Source: Caulifigura coniformis (GTDB lineage Bacteria; Planctomycetota; Planctomycetia; Planctomycetales; Planctomycetaceae). Taken from it: a stretch of 64,000 bases of DNA. This document shows positions 8,958 through 17,053 of this stretch, in pieces. The notes beneath the pieces were generated by a model. That model was not told the DNA's origin. It was given only the letters and a program-made list of their open reading frames with translations, and made no database searches. The stretch lies in NCBI RefSeq assembly GCF_007745175.1, contig NZ_CP036271.1, forward strand, positions 5,406,314-5,470,313, in the 5' to 3' direction. A program made the translations under genes and the position numbers. The stretch's first letter is position 1; each line of letters opens with the position of its first letter.

Positions 8958-10220
8958 ATGCTTGCGTCTCTTGCCGCAGGCGGAACAATGGGCGTCTCCG
9001 CCATGCCAGATTCGCCCCCCAGCCTGACCAGTTCGCCCGTTCTCCAGGGAGAGCGCGTTTCCTTCACCGGCGTACTGGCCTCGATGACGCACGCGAAGGC
9101 CGCCGATCTCGTCGCTCAGCATGGTGGTGAAGCCGCCGAGCACGTCAGCCGGCAGACGACGCTGCTCGTCGTCGGCGAAGAGGGCTGGCCCCTCGAAGAT
9201 GACGGCCAGCCTTCCGTCAAGCTTCAGCAGGCCGAGCGACTCCGTTCACTCGGCGAACCGCTCCGCATCATTGGGGAATCCCACTGGCTCCAGCTCCTCG
9301 GGCTGACCGAACGCCGCGACGAAATGCACTGCCTCTACACCCCGGCGATGCTTTCGCAGATGCTGGAAGTCTCGGTCCACGTCATCCGGGGCTGGGAACG
9401 GGCAGGGCTGATCCGGCCGGTGAAGCGGGTCTTCCGGCTCCCCTATTTCGACTTCCAGGAGGCGGCAAGCGCCCGCCGGCTGTCGGAACTTCTCGCGTCG
9501 GGTGTGTCCCGCGAGGAAATCGAAGACAGCCTTCGCAAGCTCCCCTCTGTGCAGGGGGGCAGCGCCCGGCCGCTCGAGCAGCTCCGCCTGCTGGCCCATC
9601 ATCACCGCGTCGCCATCCGCGACGAGAACGGACTGCGGGAGGCAGCCAGCGGCCAGCGGCTTCTCGATTTCGACCCGGAGCAGGAAGGCGCCGCCCACCC
9701 GGCCGAACCGCAGGAAGAGACGCTGAAATTCCCCGCCCGGACTGGCCTCCCCGACTGGTCGGCCACCGACTGGTTCGACGAAGGCTGCCGCCGATACGCC
9801 GCCGGCGAAATCGATCTCGCCGTCGAGGCCCTGCGCTGCTCGTTGATGCAGCGGCCGACGCACCCGGAAACGCATTTCCACCTGGCGGAATGCCTGTACC
9901 GGCTCGGGCACTCCCGGCCGGCCCTCGAGCGCTACTACTGCGCCGTCGAGCACGATCACGATTACCTGGAAGCCTGGACGCAGCTGGGCTGCCTGCACGC
10001 CGAATTGGAAGAATCCGATCAGGCGCTCGATGCCTTCCGGATCGCGCTCGACGTCCACGCCGATTTCCCGGATGCCAACTTCCACGTCGCCGAACTGCTG
10101 ACCGGCATGGGCCGTCTCGAAGAGGCTCGGTCCCACTGGGAAACCTTTCTCAAGCATCACCCCCGCGGCCCGTGGGCCGATCTGGCGCGGCAGCGCCTGG
10201 AGATGCCAACGCCACACTGA
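8958..10220 (+). CDS. BRCT-MerR-TPR fusion protein
   Basis: The product is 420 residues from the ATG at 8958, preceded by GAGAGGAG. The open frame begins 45 codons earlier without a ribosome-binding site. Residues 27-116 read as a BRCT domain (VSFTGVLASMTHAKAADLV, then LVVGEEG and the terminal W of SHWLQLLG). Residues 125-196 form a MerR-type winged helix-turn-helix (YTPAMLSQMLEVSVHVIRGWERAGLI). A linker follows, then three to four TPR repeats (about 270-410, for example HFHLAECLYRLGHSRPALERYYCAV). BRCT domains bind phosphopeptides or DNA ends, MerR domains bind DNA, and TPRs bind protein partners. The combination suggests a DNA-bound scaffold or regulator. No metal-sensing Cys set follows the MerR helix. 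The architecture is clear from the sequence; the function is unknown. Confidence 0.85.
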   Translation: MLASLAAGGTMGVSAMPDSPPSLTSSPVLQGERVSFTGVLASMTHAKAADLVAQHGGEAAEHVSRQTTLLVVGEEGWPLEDDGQPSVKLQQAERLRSLGEPLRIIGESHWLQLLGLTERRDEMHCLYTPAMLSQMLEVSVHVIRGWERAGLIRPVKRVFRLPYFDFQEAASARRLSELLASGVSREEIEDSLRKLPSVQGGSARPLEQLRLLAHHHRVAIRDENGLREAASGQRLLDFDPEQEGAAHPAEPQEETLKFPARTGLPDWSATDWFDEGCRRYAAGEIDLAVEALRCSLMQRPTHPETHFHLAECLYRLGHSRPALERYYCAVEHDHDYLEAWTQLGCLHAELEESDQALDAFRIALDVHADFPDANFHVAELLTGMGRLEEARSHWETFLKHHPRGPWADLARQRLEMPTPH

Positions 10221-10287
10221 AACTCGCTTCACTAGACTGCTCGTCACCGGTGCGGGTGACGCGAGTTGTGTTGAGAAGGGGCGTGCG

Positions 10288-10830
10288 ATGGGTGAATGGC
10301 TTTACACTGTTCGAGAGCGATTCATGCCAAGTGCTGGTGAGCATTGGCAGGGAGTCCATGCGTTCGCCGGTTTCCTGAATGTCGACGAAGTTGTGACTCT
10401 TGATTCCATCCTCTGTCCCGATGTCGTGTCGGACCTGTCGGATGAAGACTGGAATCACAACGTTCACAAAGATTTCCGAATCTTCCTGTTTCGGGACCCT
10501 GCCTATTTGACGGCCCGTCAACCGTTGGATCCGACGTGCCATCAGCTGCTTGCGGTTCTGGAGCGCCCTCAGATTTCCGACAACGTGCCGCGGGGATTCG
10601 CTCGTTGCGGCTTCGACATTGTGGACTCATGCGTCGGCAACAGCACGCTGACCAATTGCGGTCCAATTCCAGAGATGTTTGATCCCTCAATCGTCAACGA
10701 ATTGGGACTGATCGCTGACTTGCCAACCGCACTGGAGGTTCGCGATCGAATGCGGAAACTGAGCCCCAATGACGACCACCTCGGCGCCTGTGAGGTGTGG
10801 TTGATTGCCCGTCGATTGCCAGGCCGGTAA
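10288..10830 (+). CDS. Hypothetical protein
   Basis: A 180-residue soluble acidic protein with a good Shine-Dalgarno (AGAAGGGG) before the ATG. It contains Trp and Cys residues in an alpha/beta pattern (DEDWNHNVHKDFRIFLF, CGFDIVDSCVGNSTLTNCG). It has no signal peptide. I do not recognise the family. Its size, composition and single-gene setting resemble polymorphic-toxin immunity-like orphans, but no toxin gene is adjacent, so this is only a thought. It is convergent with mazG, with 24 bp between the stops. Confidence 0.65.
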   Translation: MGEWLYTVRERFMPSAGEHWQGVHAFAGFLNVDEVVTLDSILCPDVVSDLSDEDWNHNVHKDFRIFLFRDPAYLTARQPLDPTCHQLLAVLERPQISDNVPRGFARCGFDIVDSCVGNSTLTNCGPIPEMFDPSIVNELGLIADLPTALEVRDRMRKLSPNDDHLGACEVWLIARRLPGR

Positions 10831-10854
10831 CCGTCTGTTGTTACGAGCATGCAG

Positions 10855-11763
10855 TCACCTGGACGCTTGATTCTTCATCCGCGCCTTTTCTGCCTGGTAC
10901 AAAACTTCCATCTCCTGCAGCGTCGCCTGCTCAAAAGTCTTCCCGACCGCCTTGAGCCCTCGTTCGATCGCGCAGAACCGGCTGCTGAACTTCTCGTTCG
11001 ACGATCGGAGCGCTTCTTCCGGATCAATCCCCCACCGCCGGGCGATATTCGCAATCACAAACAAAATGTCCCCGATTTCCGACTCCACCCGGGCTTTCCG
11101 GGACGCATCAGTGATCGGCGTGTCGGGAACGACCGGCCCCTCCACGCTCGCGGCCACATTCGGTCGATGCCCTTCGGGGTATAGCTCCACAAGCAGCTCG
11201 TCGATTTCCTCGCGAAGCTTGTCGAACAGCATGTCCCGGTTCGGAAAGTCATAGCCGACGCGGGCCGCCTTCTTCGTGATCCGCAGGGCCCGGGCCAGCG
11301 TCGGAAGGGCAACTGGGATTCCATCCAGCACCGACTCCCGCGGCTGCTTTGCCGCTTTGATCTTTTCCCACTGCCGTTTAACGTCCGCAGGCGTCGCGGC
11401 CTCGGCATCGCCGAACACGTGGGGATGCCGGTCGATCATCTTCTGCGTGACGCCGTCGATGACCTCAATGATGTCGAACCGGCCCTCATCGGCCGCGATC
11501 TGCGAATCGAGAACGACCTGCAGGAGCACATCTCCGAGTTCTTCGGAAATCGCCCGGTCGTCCCCCGAATCGATCGCCTCGAGCAACTCGTAGGTTTCCT
11601 CGAGGGTGAACGGCTTGATCGTTTCGAGAGTCTGCTCGCGGTCCCAGGGGCAGCCGGTGGGCGATCTCAGCCGGGCAATGACGTCGCAGAACCGCCCGAA
11701 AGAGGCGGCCAGACGGGTGGGATCGGGAGGAGTTCCAGGGGCAGGAAGGGGGGCAGCAGGCAT
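10855..11763 (-). CDS. mazG: Nucleoside triphosphate pyrophosphohydrolase MazG
   Basis: MazG hydrolyses NTPs and dNTPs to monophosphates and pyrophosphate, cleaning abnormal nucleotides and in some bacteria lowering ppGpp. From the ATG at 11763 the protein has 302 residues. The frame is open 36 codons further, but that extension is Arg/Pro-rich and lacks homology. Both MazG half-domains are visible: [12 protein letters not shown] with EELGDVLLQ, and later [12 protein letters not shown] with [13 protein letters not shown], supplying the E-x-x-E and E-x-x-D magnesium ligands. The second domain carries an insert of about 30 residues between its EExxE and ExxD helices, which makes the protein longer than the E. 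coli form of 263. Single gene. Confidence 0.94.
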   Translation of the reverse strand: MPAAPLPAPGTPPDPTRLAASFGRFCDVIARLRSPTGCPWDREQTLETIKPFTLEETYELLEAIDSGDDRAISEELGDVLLQVVLDSQIAADEGRFDIIEVIDGVTQKMIDRHPHVFGDAEAATPADVKRQWEKIKAAKQPRESVLDGIPVALPTLARALRITKKAARVGYDFPNRDMLFDKLREEIDELLVELYPEGHRPNVAASVEGPVVPDTPITDASRKARVESEIGDILFVIANIARRWGIDPEEALRSSNEKFSSRFCAIERGLKAVGKTFEQATLQEMEVLYQAEKARMKNQASR

Positions 11764-11900
11764 TCGGGGAGGTTCGCAACTTCCACGCCGTCTGGCGAGT
11801 CGACAGCGATATCGGAAATTCGGCAACCGCGCAACCACCCACGGTGGGGTAGGCCGAAGGTCGTCAAGCACTCAGAACAGAGCCCGGAGGGAGGCCGGAA

Positions 11901-12000
11901 CGTGTCACACATGTCACAGGTGTCACACCAGCAGGATTTCCAGCGATTCAGGCCCGTTTCCATGTGTGACGCCGCTGTCACACATGTCACAGGTCGCCAC
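11901..12000 (-). repeat. TGTGAC-rich dispersed repeat, copy A
   Basis: In the 381-bp gap between mazG and nuoC, blocks of GTGTCACA-type sequence at 9-10 bp intervals flank a central GATTCAGGCCC (11945-11955). Read on the minus strand, the order is TGTGAC block, GGGCCTGAATC core, then TGTGACACC-TGTGACATG-TGTGAC. This matches copies B (20216-20414) and C (50365-50566). The rest of the gap holds no recognisable gene. Confidence 0.85.
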
Positions 12001-12144
12001 GCCGCGGAACGGGCTGTTGGGACTGTTTCGCGGTCCTGAGAAAGGCCCCGGAGCCCGTTCGCTATCGCTGGACAGCCCGGCATTCCCCTGCGACAGTCAT
12101 GCCCACGGTTTCCGGAACCCCTTCACCACAGTGGCTTTTCCGTC

Positions 12145-12672
12145 GTGACCATCAACGAGATCGCCGTTGCTCTTTCCGATCGATTTGGGGATCGGATCAA
12201 AGACCTCAACAACGAGGCGACCGACCCCTGGGTCGAAGTGGCTGCGGAGGGGTGGGATGAAGTCGCCCTGTTTCTTCGCGACGACGAGCGGCTGAAGCTG
12301 GATTCTCTGTGCGATCTGACCGCAGTCGACTACTGCGAGCCCGACCCGAAAAAACAGGCGAAATTCGGCCACGACGAGCACCTGGAAGTCGTGTTCCACC
12401 TGTACAGCTTCGTGCACAGGCATCGCGCGACGATCAAGGTGAAGCTGCCGCGGTGGAAGGACGGCGTCGTCGGCGAATTGCCGGCCTGTCCCAGTGTGGC
12501 GCACGTCTGGGCCATCGCCGACTGGCACGAGCGGGAAGCTTACGACCTGCTCGGAATCGACTTCACCGGGCACCCCAACCTGCAGCGGATCCTGTGCGTC
12601 GAAGACTGGGTCGGGCATCCGCTCCGGAAGGATTACGAGTTCCCGAAGGAGTACCACGGGATCAGAAACTAG
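12145..12672 (+). CDS. nuoC: NADH-quinone oxidoreductase subunit C
   Basis: NuoC (30-kDa subunit) is part of the peripheral arm of respiratory complex I and packs against NuoD near the quinone site. The product is 175 residues from a GTG at 12145. The diagnostic family segment is present as [22 protein letters not shown] near residue 130, followed by HPLRKDYEF. It is upstream of nuoD with an 86-bp gap. Neither nuoA/nuoB before it nor nuoE-N after it is present, so this is a split nuo locus. The upstream region holds repeat copy A rather than another nuo gene. Confidence 0.94.
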   Translation: MTINEIAVALSDRFGDRIKDLNNEATDPWVEVAAEGWDEVALFLRDDERLKLDSLCDLTAVDYCEPDPKKQAKFGHDEHLEVVFHLYSFVHRHRATIKVKLPRWKDGVVGELPACPSVAHVWAIADWHEREAYDLLGIDFTGHPNLQRILCVEDWVGHPLRKDYEFPKEYHGIRN

Positions 12673-12758
12673 AAGCGGCCGACAGGCACTCCCCATCGAC
12701 GGCCCGGGCAGGCGAGACCTGACGGGCCGACACCGACGACCTCGAACATCAATTGCGA

Positions 12759-13997
12759 ATGTCCAGCACGCTCCAAGACCCTCGCGTCATCGAATTCGAC
12801 GTCCGCACGGACGAGATGCTCGTCAACATGGGCCCTCAGCACCCCAGCACCCATGGTGTGCTGCGGCTCCTGCTGAAAACGGACGGCGAAGTCGTTCACG
12901 AAACGACGCCGCACATCGGCTACCTGCATCGCTGCGCCGAAAAGATCGGCGAGAACCTCACCGGCCCGCAGTGGATCCCCTACTCGGACCGCATGGATTA
13001 TCTCGCGGCGATGAACATGAACCTCGGCATGGCGCTGACGTTCGAGAAGCTGCTGAAAATCGAAGTTCCGGAAAAGGCGATGACGCTGCGGCTCATCATC
13101 GCCGAGCTCAACCGCATCGCCAGCCACCTGGTCGGCATGGGCGCCTATGGGCTCGATCTCGGGTCGTTCAGCCCGTTCCTGTACGCGTTCCGCGAACGCG
13201 AGATCGTTCTCGACCTGTTCGAGGAACTCTGCGGAGCCCGGCTGACCTACAGCTACATCACCATCGGCGGCGCCACGCACGATATCCCCAAGGTCATCCC
13301 CATCCCGCCGGGACTGGCCGAACTGACCCATCGGAGCCACAACGAGAAGATCGAGTGGGTCGACGCGCTCCGCCTGTTCCTCGACTGGCTCGAGAAGCGG
13401 ATCTTCGAATACCACACGCTGCTGACGCGTAACTCGATCTTCATCAAGCGGACAGCCGGCATCGGCGTTCTCCCTCGTGACATGGCGATCTCGTACAACT
13501 GCACCGGCCCGGTGCTCCGCGGCTCCGGAGTCGATTTCGATCTGCGTCGAGACGGCGAGCCGATCTATACGCGGATGTACGAGGGGTACCAGTTCGACAT
13601 CCCGGTCGCGCCGTTCGAGGACGCTCCGCCAGAAGTCGTTCTGGGTGACAACTGGTGCCGCTTCTTCGTGCGGATGCTCGAAGTGTCGGAATCGATCAAG
13701 CTCGTCCGCCAGGGGCTCGACAGGTATCCGACCGCGAAGGGGGATTATCGCGTTCCCTTCAAGATGTCGACCAAGCTGCCGAAGGACGAGGCGTACCTCG
13801 AAACCGAATGTCCCCGCGGCCAGATGGGCTTCTACGTTGTCGGCAACGGCGACGCCGAGCCGCTTCGCGCCCGCGCGAAGAGTTCGTGCTTCTGTAACCT
13901 GTCGATCACGGCGCCGCTCTGTCAGGGCGTGCTGATCGCGGACGTGCCGGCGATCGTCGGTTCTCTCGATATCGTCATGGGTGAAATCGACCGGTAA
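12759..13997 (+). CDS. nuoD: NADH-quinone oxidoreductase subunit D
   Basis: NuoD (49-kDa subunit) lines the quinone-binding cavity of complex I together with NuoB. The product is 412 residues from the ATG at 12759; a TTG six bases earlier is less likely. Signatures are NMGPQHPSTHGVLR at the N-terminus, GYLHRCAEK, and the C-terminal segment ending in the usual IVMGEIDR. The quinone-site His and Tyr context is preserved. It follows nuoC and is separated by 20 bp from the DinB-like gene. Identity is certain; the partner subunits must lie elsewhere. Confidence 0.96.
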   Translation: MSSTLQDPRVIEFDVRTDEMLVNMGPQHPSTHGVLRLLLKTDGEVVHETTPHIGYLHRCAEKIGENLTGPQWIPYSDRMDYLAAMNMNLGMALTFEKLLKIEVPEKAMTLRLIIAELNRIASHLVGMGAYGLDLGSFSPFLYAFREREIVLDLFEELCGARLTYSYITIGGATHDIPKVIPIPPGLAELTHRSHNEKIEWVDALRLFLDWLEKRIFEYHTLLTRNSIFIKRTAGIGVLPRDMAISYNCTGPVLRGSGVDFDLRRDGEPIYTRMYEGYQFDIPVAPFEDAPPEVVLGDNWCRFFVRMLEVSESIKLVRQGLDRYPTAKGDYRVPFKMSTKLPKDEAYLETECPRGQMGFYVVGNGDAEPLRARAKSSCFCNLSITAPLCQGVLIADVPAIVGSLDIVMGEIDR

Positions 13998-14017
13998 TCG
14001 CCGGCAGGGGAGGCCCG

Positions 14018-14551
14018 ATGGCAGATCTGGCGGCTCTCTACATCGACGCGACGATCGACGCCTTTCAGGCCAACAGGAAACTGACCGAGAAAGCTGTGGG
14101 ACAACTGTCCGACGAGCAGTTGCGCACGGCGATCGACCCCGAGGTCAATTCCGTCGCCGTCATCATGAAGCATGTCGCGGGAAACCTGATCTCGCGTTGG
14201 ACGGATTTCCTGACCACGGATGGTGAGAAGCCGTGGCGGAATCGCGACGATGAATTCGTCGACGCGTTCCAGAACCGTCGGGAGATTCTTGACCGCTGGG
14301 AACTGGGCTGGAGCTGTCTGTTCCGCGCCATTCACGCCCTGAACGCCGATGACCTGGCGAAAACCGTCATGATCCGCGGCGTCCCCCACTCGGTGCCACT
14401 CGCGATCCAGCGCTCCCTCGGGCACACCTGCTATCACTGCGGCCAGATCGTTCAGGCGGCGCGCGTCCTCGCCGGCGAACGCTGGACGACGCTGACCATC
14501 GCCCGCGGCGATTCGCAGCAGTTCAACGAAGCGAACTGGGGCAAAGGGTGA
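14018..14551 (+). CDS. DinB-like (DUF1572-type) four-helix protein
   Basis: A 177-residue protein with the DinB/YfiT four-helix-bundle pattern, a fold that usually binds a divalent metal through three His residues. Candidate ligands are His at about 52 (IMKHVAGN) and the GHTCYHCGQIV motif near residues 133-143. DUF1572 members begin with the same VNSVAVIMKHVAGNL-type helix. Some DinB superfamily enzymes are thiol-dependent S-transferases, but substrate cannot be read from sequence. GGGGAGG precedes the ATG, 20 bp after nuoD, so it may be read from the nuoCD transcript although functional linkage is unlikely. Confidence 0.85.
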   Translation: MADLAALYIDATIDAFQANRKLTEKAVGQLSDEQLRTAIDPEVNSVAVIMKHVAGNLISRWTDFLTTDGEKPWRNRDDEFVDAFQNRREILDRWELGWSCLFRAIHALNADDLAKTVMIRGVPHSVPLAIQRSLGHTCYHCGQIVQAARVLAGERWTTLTIARGDSQQFNEANWGKG

Positions 14552-14575
14552 ACAACGCGATTGCGAACATCTGTA

Positions 14576-15502
14576 CTATCTCGCCGTTCTGGTTTTGACG
14601 GGAATCAGTTCGACGACCACGGGAGTCTTGAGCGGCGGGATTGCCGGCGTGTTGGGTTCGAAGGAGGCGTCGGAGTTCACGTCGCTCGAGCGGATGTTCA
14701 CATCGATGATCGCGTCCGAGAAATTGGCGACACAGATCAGGTTCCCCGCTTCGGCCGCATACCATTCCTGGCCGTCGGGGTTCTTCACGAACGAACTGCC
14801 GGCGAAGATGAATTCAGCCGTCATCGGTTTGGGCTGACTGTCGACGTGGAACCTGTGCAGTGCCTTGCGAAATTTCTCATCCGTGGAGAGCGCGGCGAGC
14901 GTTTTCTCCTGTTCGACGGTCATGATTCCGAACCAGATCAGCTCGCCCTGCATCGGGTCGTAGCGGAGCTCGCTCTCTTTCGGAATGGTCACCCCCGCCG
15001 GGAGCGGGCCGATCTTTTCGGCGTAGTAACGGCGCGTGAGGCTCCGAACCCACGACTGTGCGAGCGCGCGATGCGGTTTGCCCTCGGCGTCCTTCCAGTG
15101 GACAAAAACCTCGATGCGGTCTCCTTCGGGAGGAGAGAACTCCGGCGAGAATCTCGCGGGCCGTCCCGGTACCGCGCCTGCCGCAAGGAGGCCGGCGTGG
15201 ATGACCTGGGCCGATGAATCGATCATCAGAACCGACTCATGTTCCTTCGTCTGCTTCTTGCAGAGGAGCATCTCCAGCAGTCCCTCGGTCAGCACAACGG
15301 AAGTCTGCAGGAACAACCGCCCGTTGGGCTTGTCCAGCAGAACTGACTTCTGCGGATTCAGTGCGACAGCCGTTTTCAGACGTGATTCAAGCTGCTCCGC
15401 GGTCGAAGGTTGGACTGCGGACGCGGGGACTGGAGTGGCCGGCTCAGCAGCGAGCGAAGGAACCGCGCAGGTTAACGCGACGCAGAGGGCGAGTCGTTTC
15501 AT
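14576..15502 (-). CDS. Secreted YdjY-domain protein
   Basis: The product is 308 residues from the ATG at 15502, which has GAGGA upstream; the adjacent GTG at 15505 is the alternative. A signal peptide (LALCVALTCAVPSLAA) is followed by a Pro/Ala linker. The YdjY-type segment follows at about residues 60-115: VVLTEGLLEMLLCKKQTKEHES, then VIHAGLLAAGA. The domain is widespread in secreted planctomycete proteins and its biochemical role is not established. It is the last gene of the minus-strand run nitroreductase, DUF1080, YdjY (gaps 40 and 39 bp). Confidence 0.82.
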   Translation of the reverse strand: MKRLALCVALTCAVPSLAAEPATPVPASAVQPSTAEQLESRLKTAVALNPQKSVLLDKPNGRLFLQTSVVLTEGLLEMLLCKKQTKEHESVLMIDSSAQVIHAGLLAAGAVPGRPARFSPEFSPPEGDRIEVFVHWKDAEGKPHRALAQSWVRSLTRRYYAEKIGPLPAGVTIPKESELRYDPMQGELIWFGIMTVEQEKTLAALSTDEKFRKALHRFHVDSQPKPMTAEFIFAGSSFVKNPDGQEWYAAEAGNLICVANFSDAIIDVNIRSSDVNSDASFEPNTPAIPPLKTPVVVELIPVKTRTAR

Positions 15503-15541
15503 CACATCCTCAGTTCATAAAGTCCCGCTGACAGATTGGCA

Positions 15542-16192
15542 TCAGGGCAATGGCCTGATGCGAACGTCGCGGAAGTACCACACACTCTTCCGATCGTGTG
15601 CTTGAAGTGCAATTGCGCCGCCATCCGGCGAGAACAGGCGTCCTTTTCTCTGCGGTGGACGCTCCGCGTTCTCGGGTTCGGTGTAGTCAACGGTTTGCTT
15701 GCCGTCGATCAGGATCCGGATCCGCTTGCCGTCCACAATGATGTTCACGCGAAACCACTTCGTTTCGTCGAGCGGCGAATGATCGTAGTCCACGATCGCG
15801 TACAGGCTGCCGGTCTTGCGTTTTTCCTTCTGAGAGCTGTTCAGCTGGACCTCGTAACCGCGTGCCAGATGGAGCGCGGCGTCACGGGTGCTCATGTCGG
15901 TGTGGACGAACACGCCGCCATTGGAATTGGGTTCGGCCCGGGCCCACAACTCAAGTTCGAAGTTCCTGAACTTCTCCGGTTCTCCCGTCTCTCCGTTCAC
16001 AACGAACAGGTGCGCGCTGGTGCTAGCCGTCGACTGAACGCGGATCGTTCCCTCGGTGGCTCTGAAAGAGTCGGGATCGTTGTTGGCCCGCCACCCGGTG
16101 AGGTCGCGTCCGTTGAACAGGGGACGCCATTCCTCGCCGTGCGCTGCTCGCGTCAGGACAGACAGAACTCCCACCAGGAGCCACAATCGCAT
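15542..16192 (-). CDS. Secreted DUF1080 (3-keto-disaccharide hydrolase-fold) protein
   Basis: The product is 216 residues from the ATG at 16192, chosen because a signal peptide begins there (LWLLVGVLSVLTRAAHG). The upstream in-frame extension of 35 codons overlaps the gap to the nitroreductase and has no Shine-Dalgarno. The mature protein opens with WRPLFNGRDLTGWRA, the hallmark of DUF1080. NGGVFVHTD, LARGYEVQLN and a terminal YFRDVRIRPLP follow. The domain has a concanavalin-like jelly-roll and in some characterised members cleaves 3-keto-glycosides. It sits in an apparent operon with a nitroreductase and the YdjY protein. Confidence 0.88.
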   Translation of the reverse strand: MRLWLLVGVLSVLTRAAHGEEWRPLFNGRDLTGWRANNDPDSFRATEGTIRVQSTASTSAHLFVVNGETGEPEKFRNFELELWARAEPNSNGGVFVHTDMSTRDAALHLARGYEVQLNSSQKEKRKTGSLYAIVDYDHSPLDETKWFRVNIIVDGKRIRILIDGKQTVDYTEPENAERPPQRKGRLFSPDGGAIALQAHDRKSVWYFRDVRIRPLP

Positions 16193-16232
16193 TGATGGTC
16201 TCACAATCTGGTTGTTCCCGAGTCCAATCGGG

Positions 16233-16883
16233 TCAGCGGTGAAGCACGACATCTTCTGTCGCGAATCGTACCTTCGGGACCGTCGCATAACGATCATAGG
16301 CCGCTCGATAGCCTGCTGCGCAGGCGACGATCGTGTGGTATCCGAGAGCGGGAAGGCCGAGGATGTCGTCGTATTTCGCAGGGGCGATCCCCTCCAAAGG
16401 GCAGGTGTCGACGCCGAGGGCGGCGGCGGCGGTCATAAAGGTGCCCAGGGCGATGTAGGCCTGACGTGCGGCCCATTCTGTCAGCGACAGCCCTTCGGGC
16501 GGCTTGGCGAGAAAGGCGAGCATCACCTTCTGGAATCCGGCGAGCGATTCCCGTGTCACGCCGCGGACATGAACAATGCGGTCGAGAAAACGGTGCACGT
16601 CGGCCTCGCTCATGGGATGTCGCGCGGCGAAGACGACGAGGTGCGAACAGTCGCGCACCTGCGTCTGGCCCCACGAGGCGCCCATCAGCTGTTCCTTGAG
16701 TTCACGGGTCCTCACCACGACGAACTTCCAGGGCTGCAGTCCGAACGAAGAGGGGGCGAGGATCAGAGAGTTTTCGAGAGCTGACCACATTTCGGGCGGG
16801 ATGAACCGCTCGGAGTCGAACTTCTTGCAGGCATAGCGCCAGCGCATCTGAGCTTCGAGTTCGGAAGGTTTCAGCAGCGACAT
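16233..16883 (-). CDS. NAD(P)H-dependent nitroreductase-family flavoprotein
   Basis: A 216-residue FMN-binding oxidoreductase of the NfsB/YdgI type, which reduces nitro compounds, quinones or flavins in the cytosol. The N-terminus shows the FMN phosphate motif RYACKKFD (R-x-S-x-R in relatives). SLILAPSSFGLQPWKFVVV then matches the conserved substrate/FMN loop. The C-terminal half has GVDTCPLEGI and ACAAGYRA. It is first in the three-gene minus-strand operon that continues with DUF1080 and YdjY proteins. Physiological substrate is unknown. Confidence 0.9.
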   Translation of the reverse strand: MSLLKPSELEAQMRWRYACKKFDSERFIPPEMWSALENSLILAPSSFGLQPWKFVVVRTRELKEQLMGASWGQTQVRDCSHLVVFAARHPMSEADVHRFLDRIVHVRGVTRESLAGFQKVMLAFLAKPPEGLSLTEWAARQAYIALGTFMTAAAALGVDTCPLEGIAPAKYDDILGLPALGYHTIVACAAGYRAAYDRYATVPKVRFATEDVVLHR

Positions 16884-17053
16884 GGACGGCCTGCAGGCGG
16901 AGTGAATTGATGCAGGTCGACTTTAGGTGTGTGCCGCACACTCCGTCCAGCGGCCGCGAGTCCGCAGTCAAGACGTCCTCGGCCTCGCGGAGACATGTCT
17001 TTTGTCTGAGGCCGGCACGCCTCATGTTTCAGGCGGAGCCTCTCGGATGTCTC

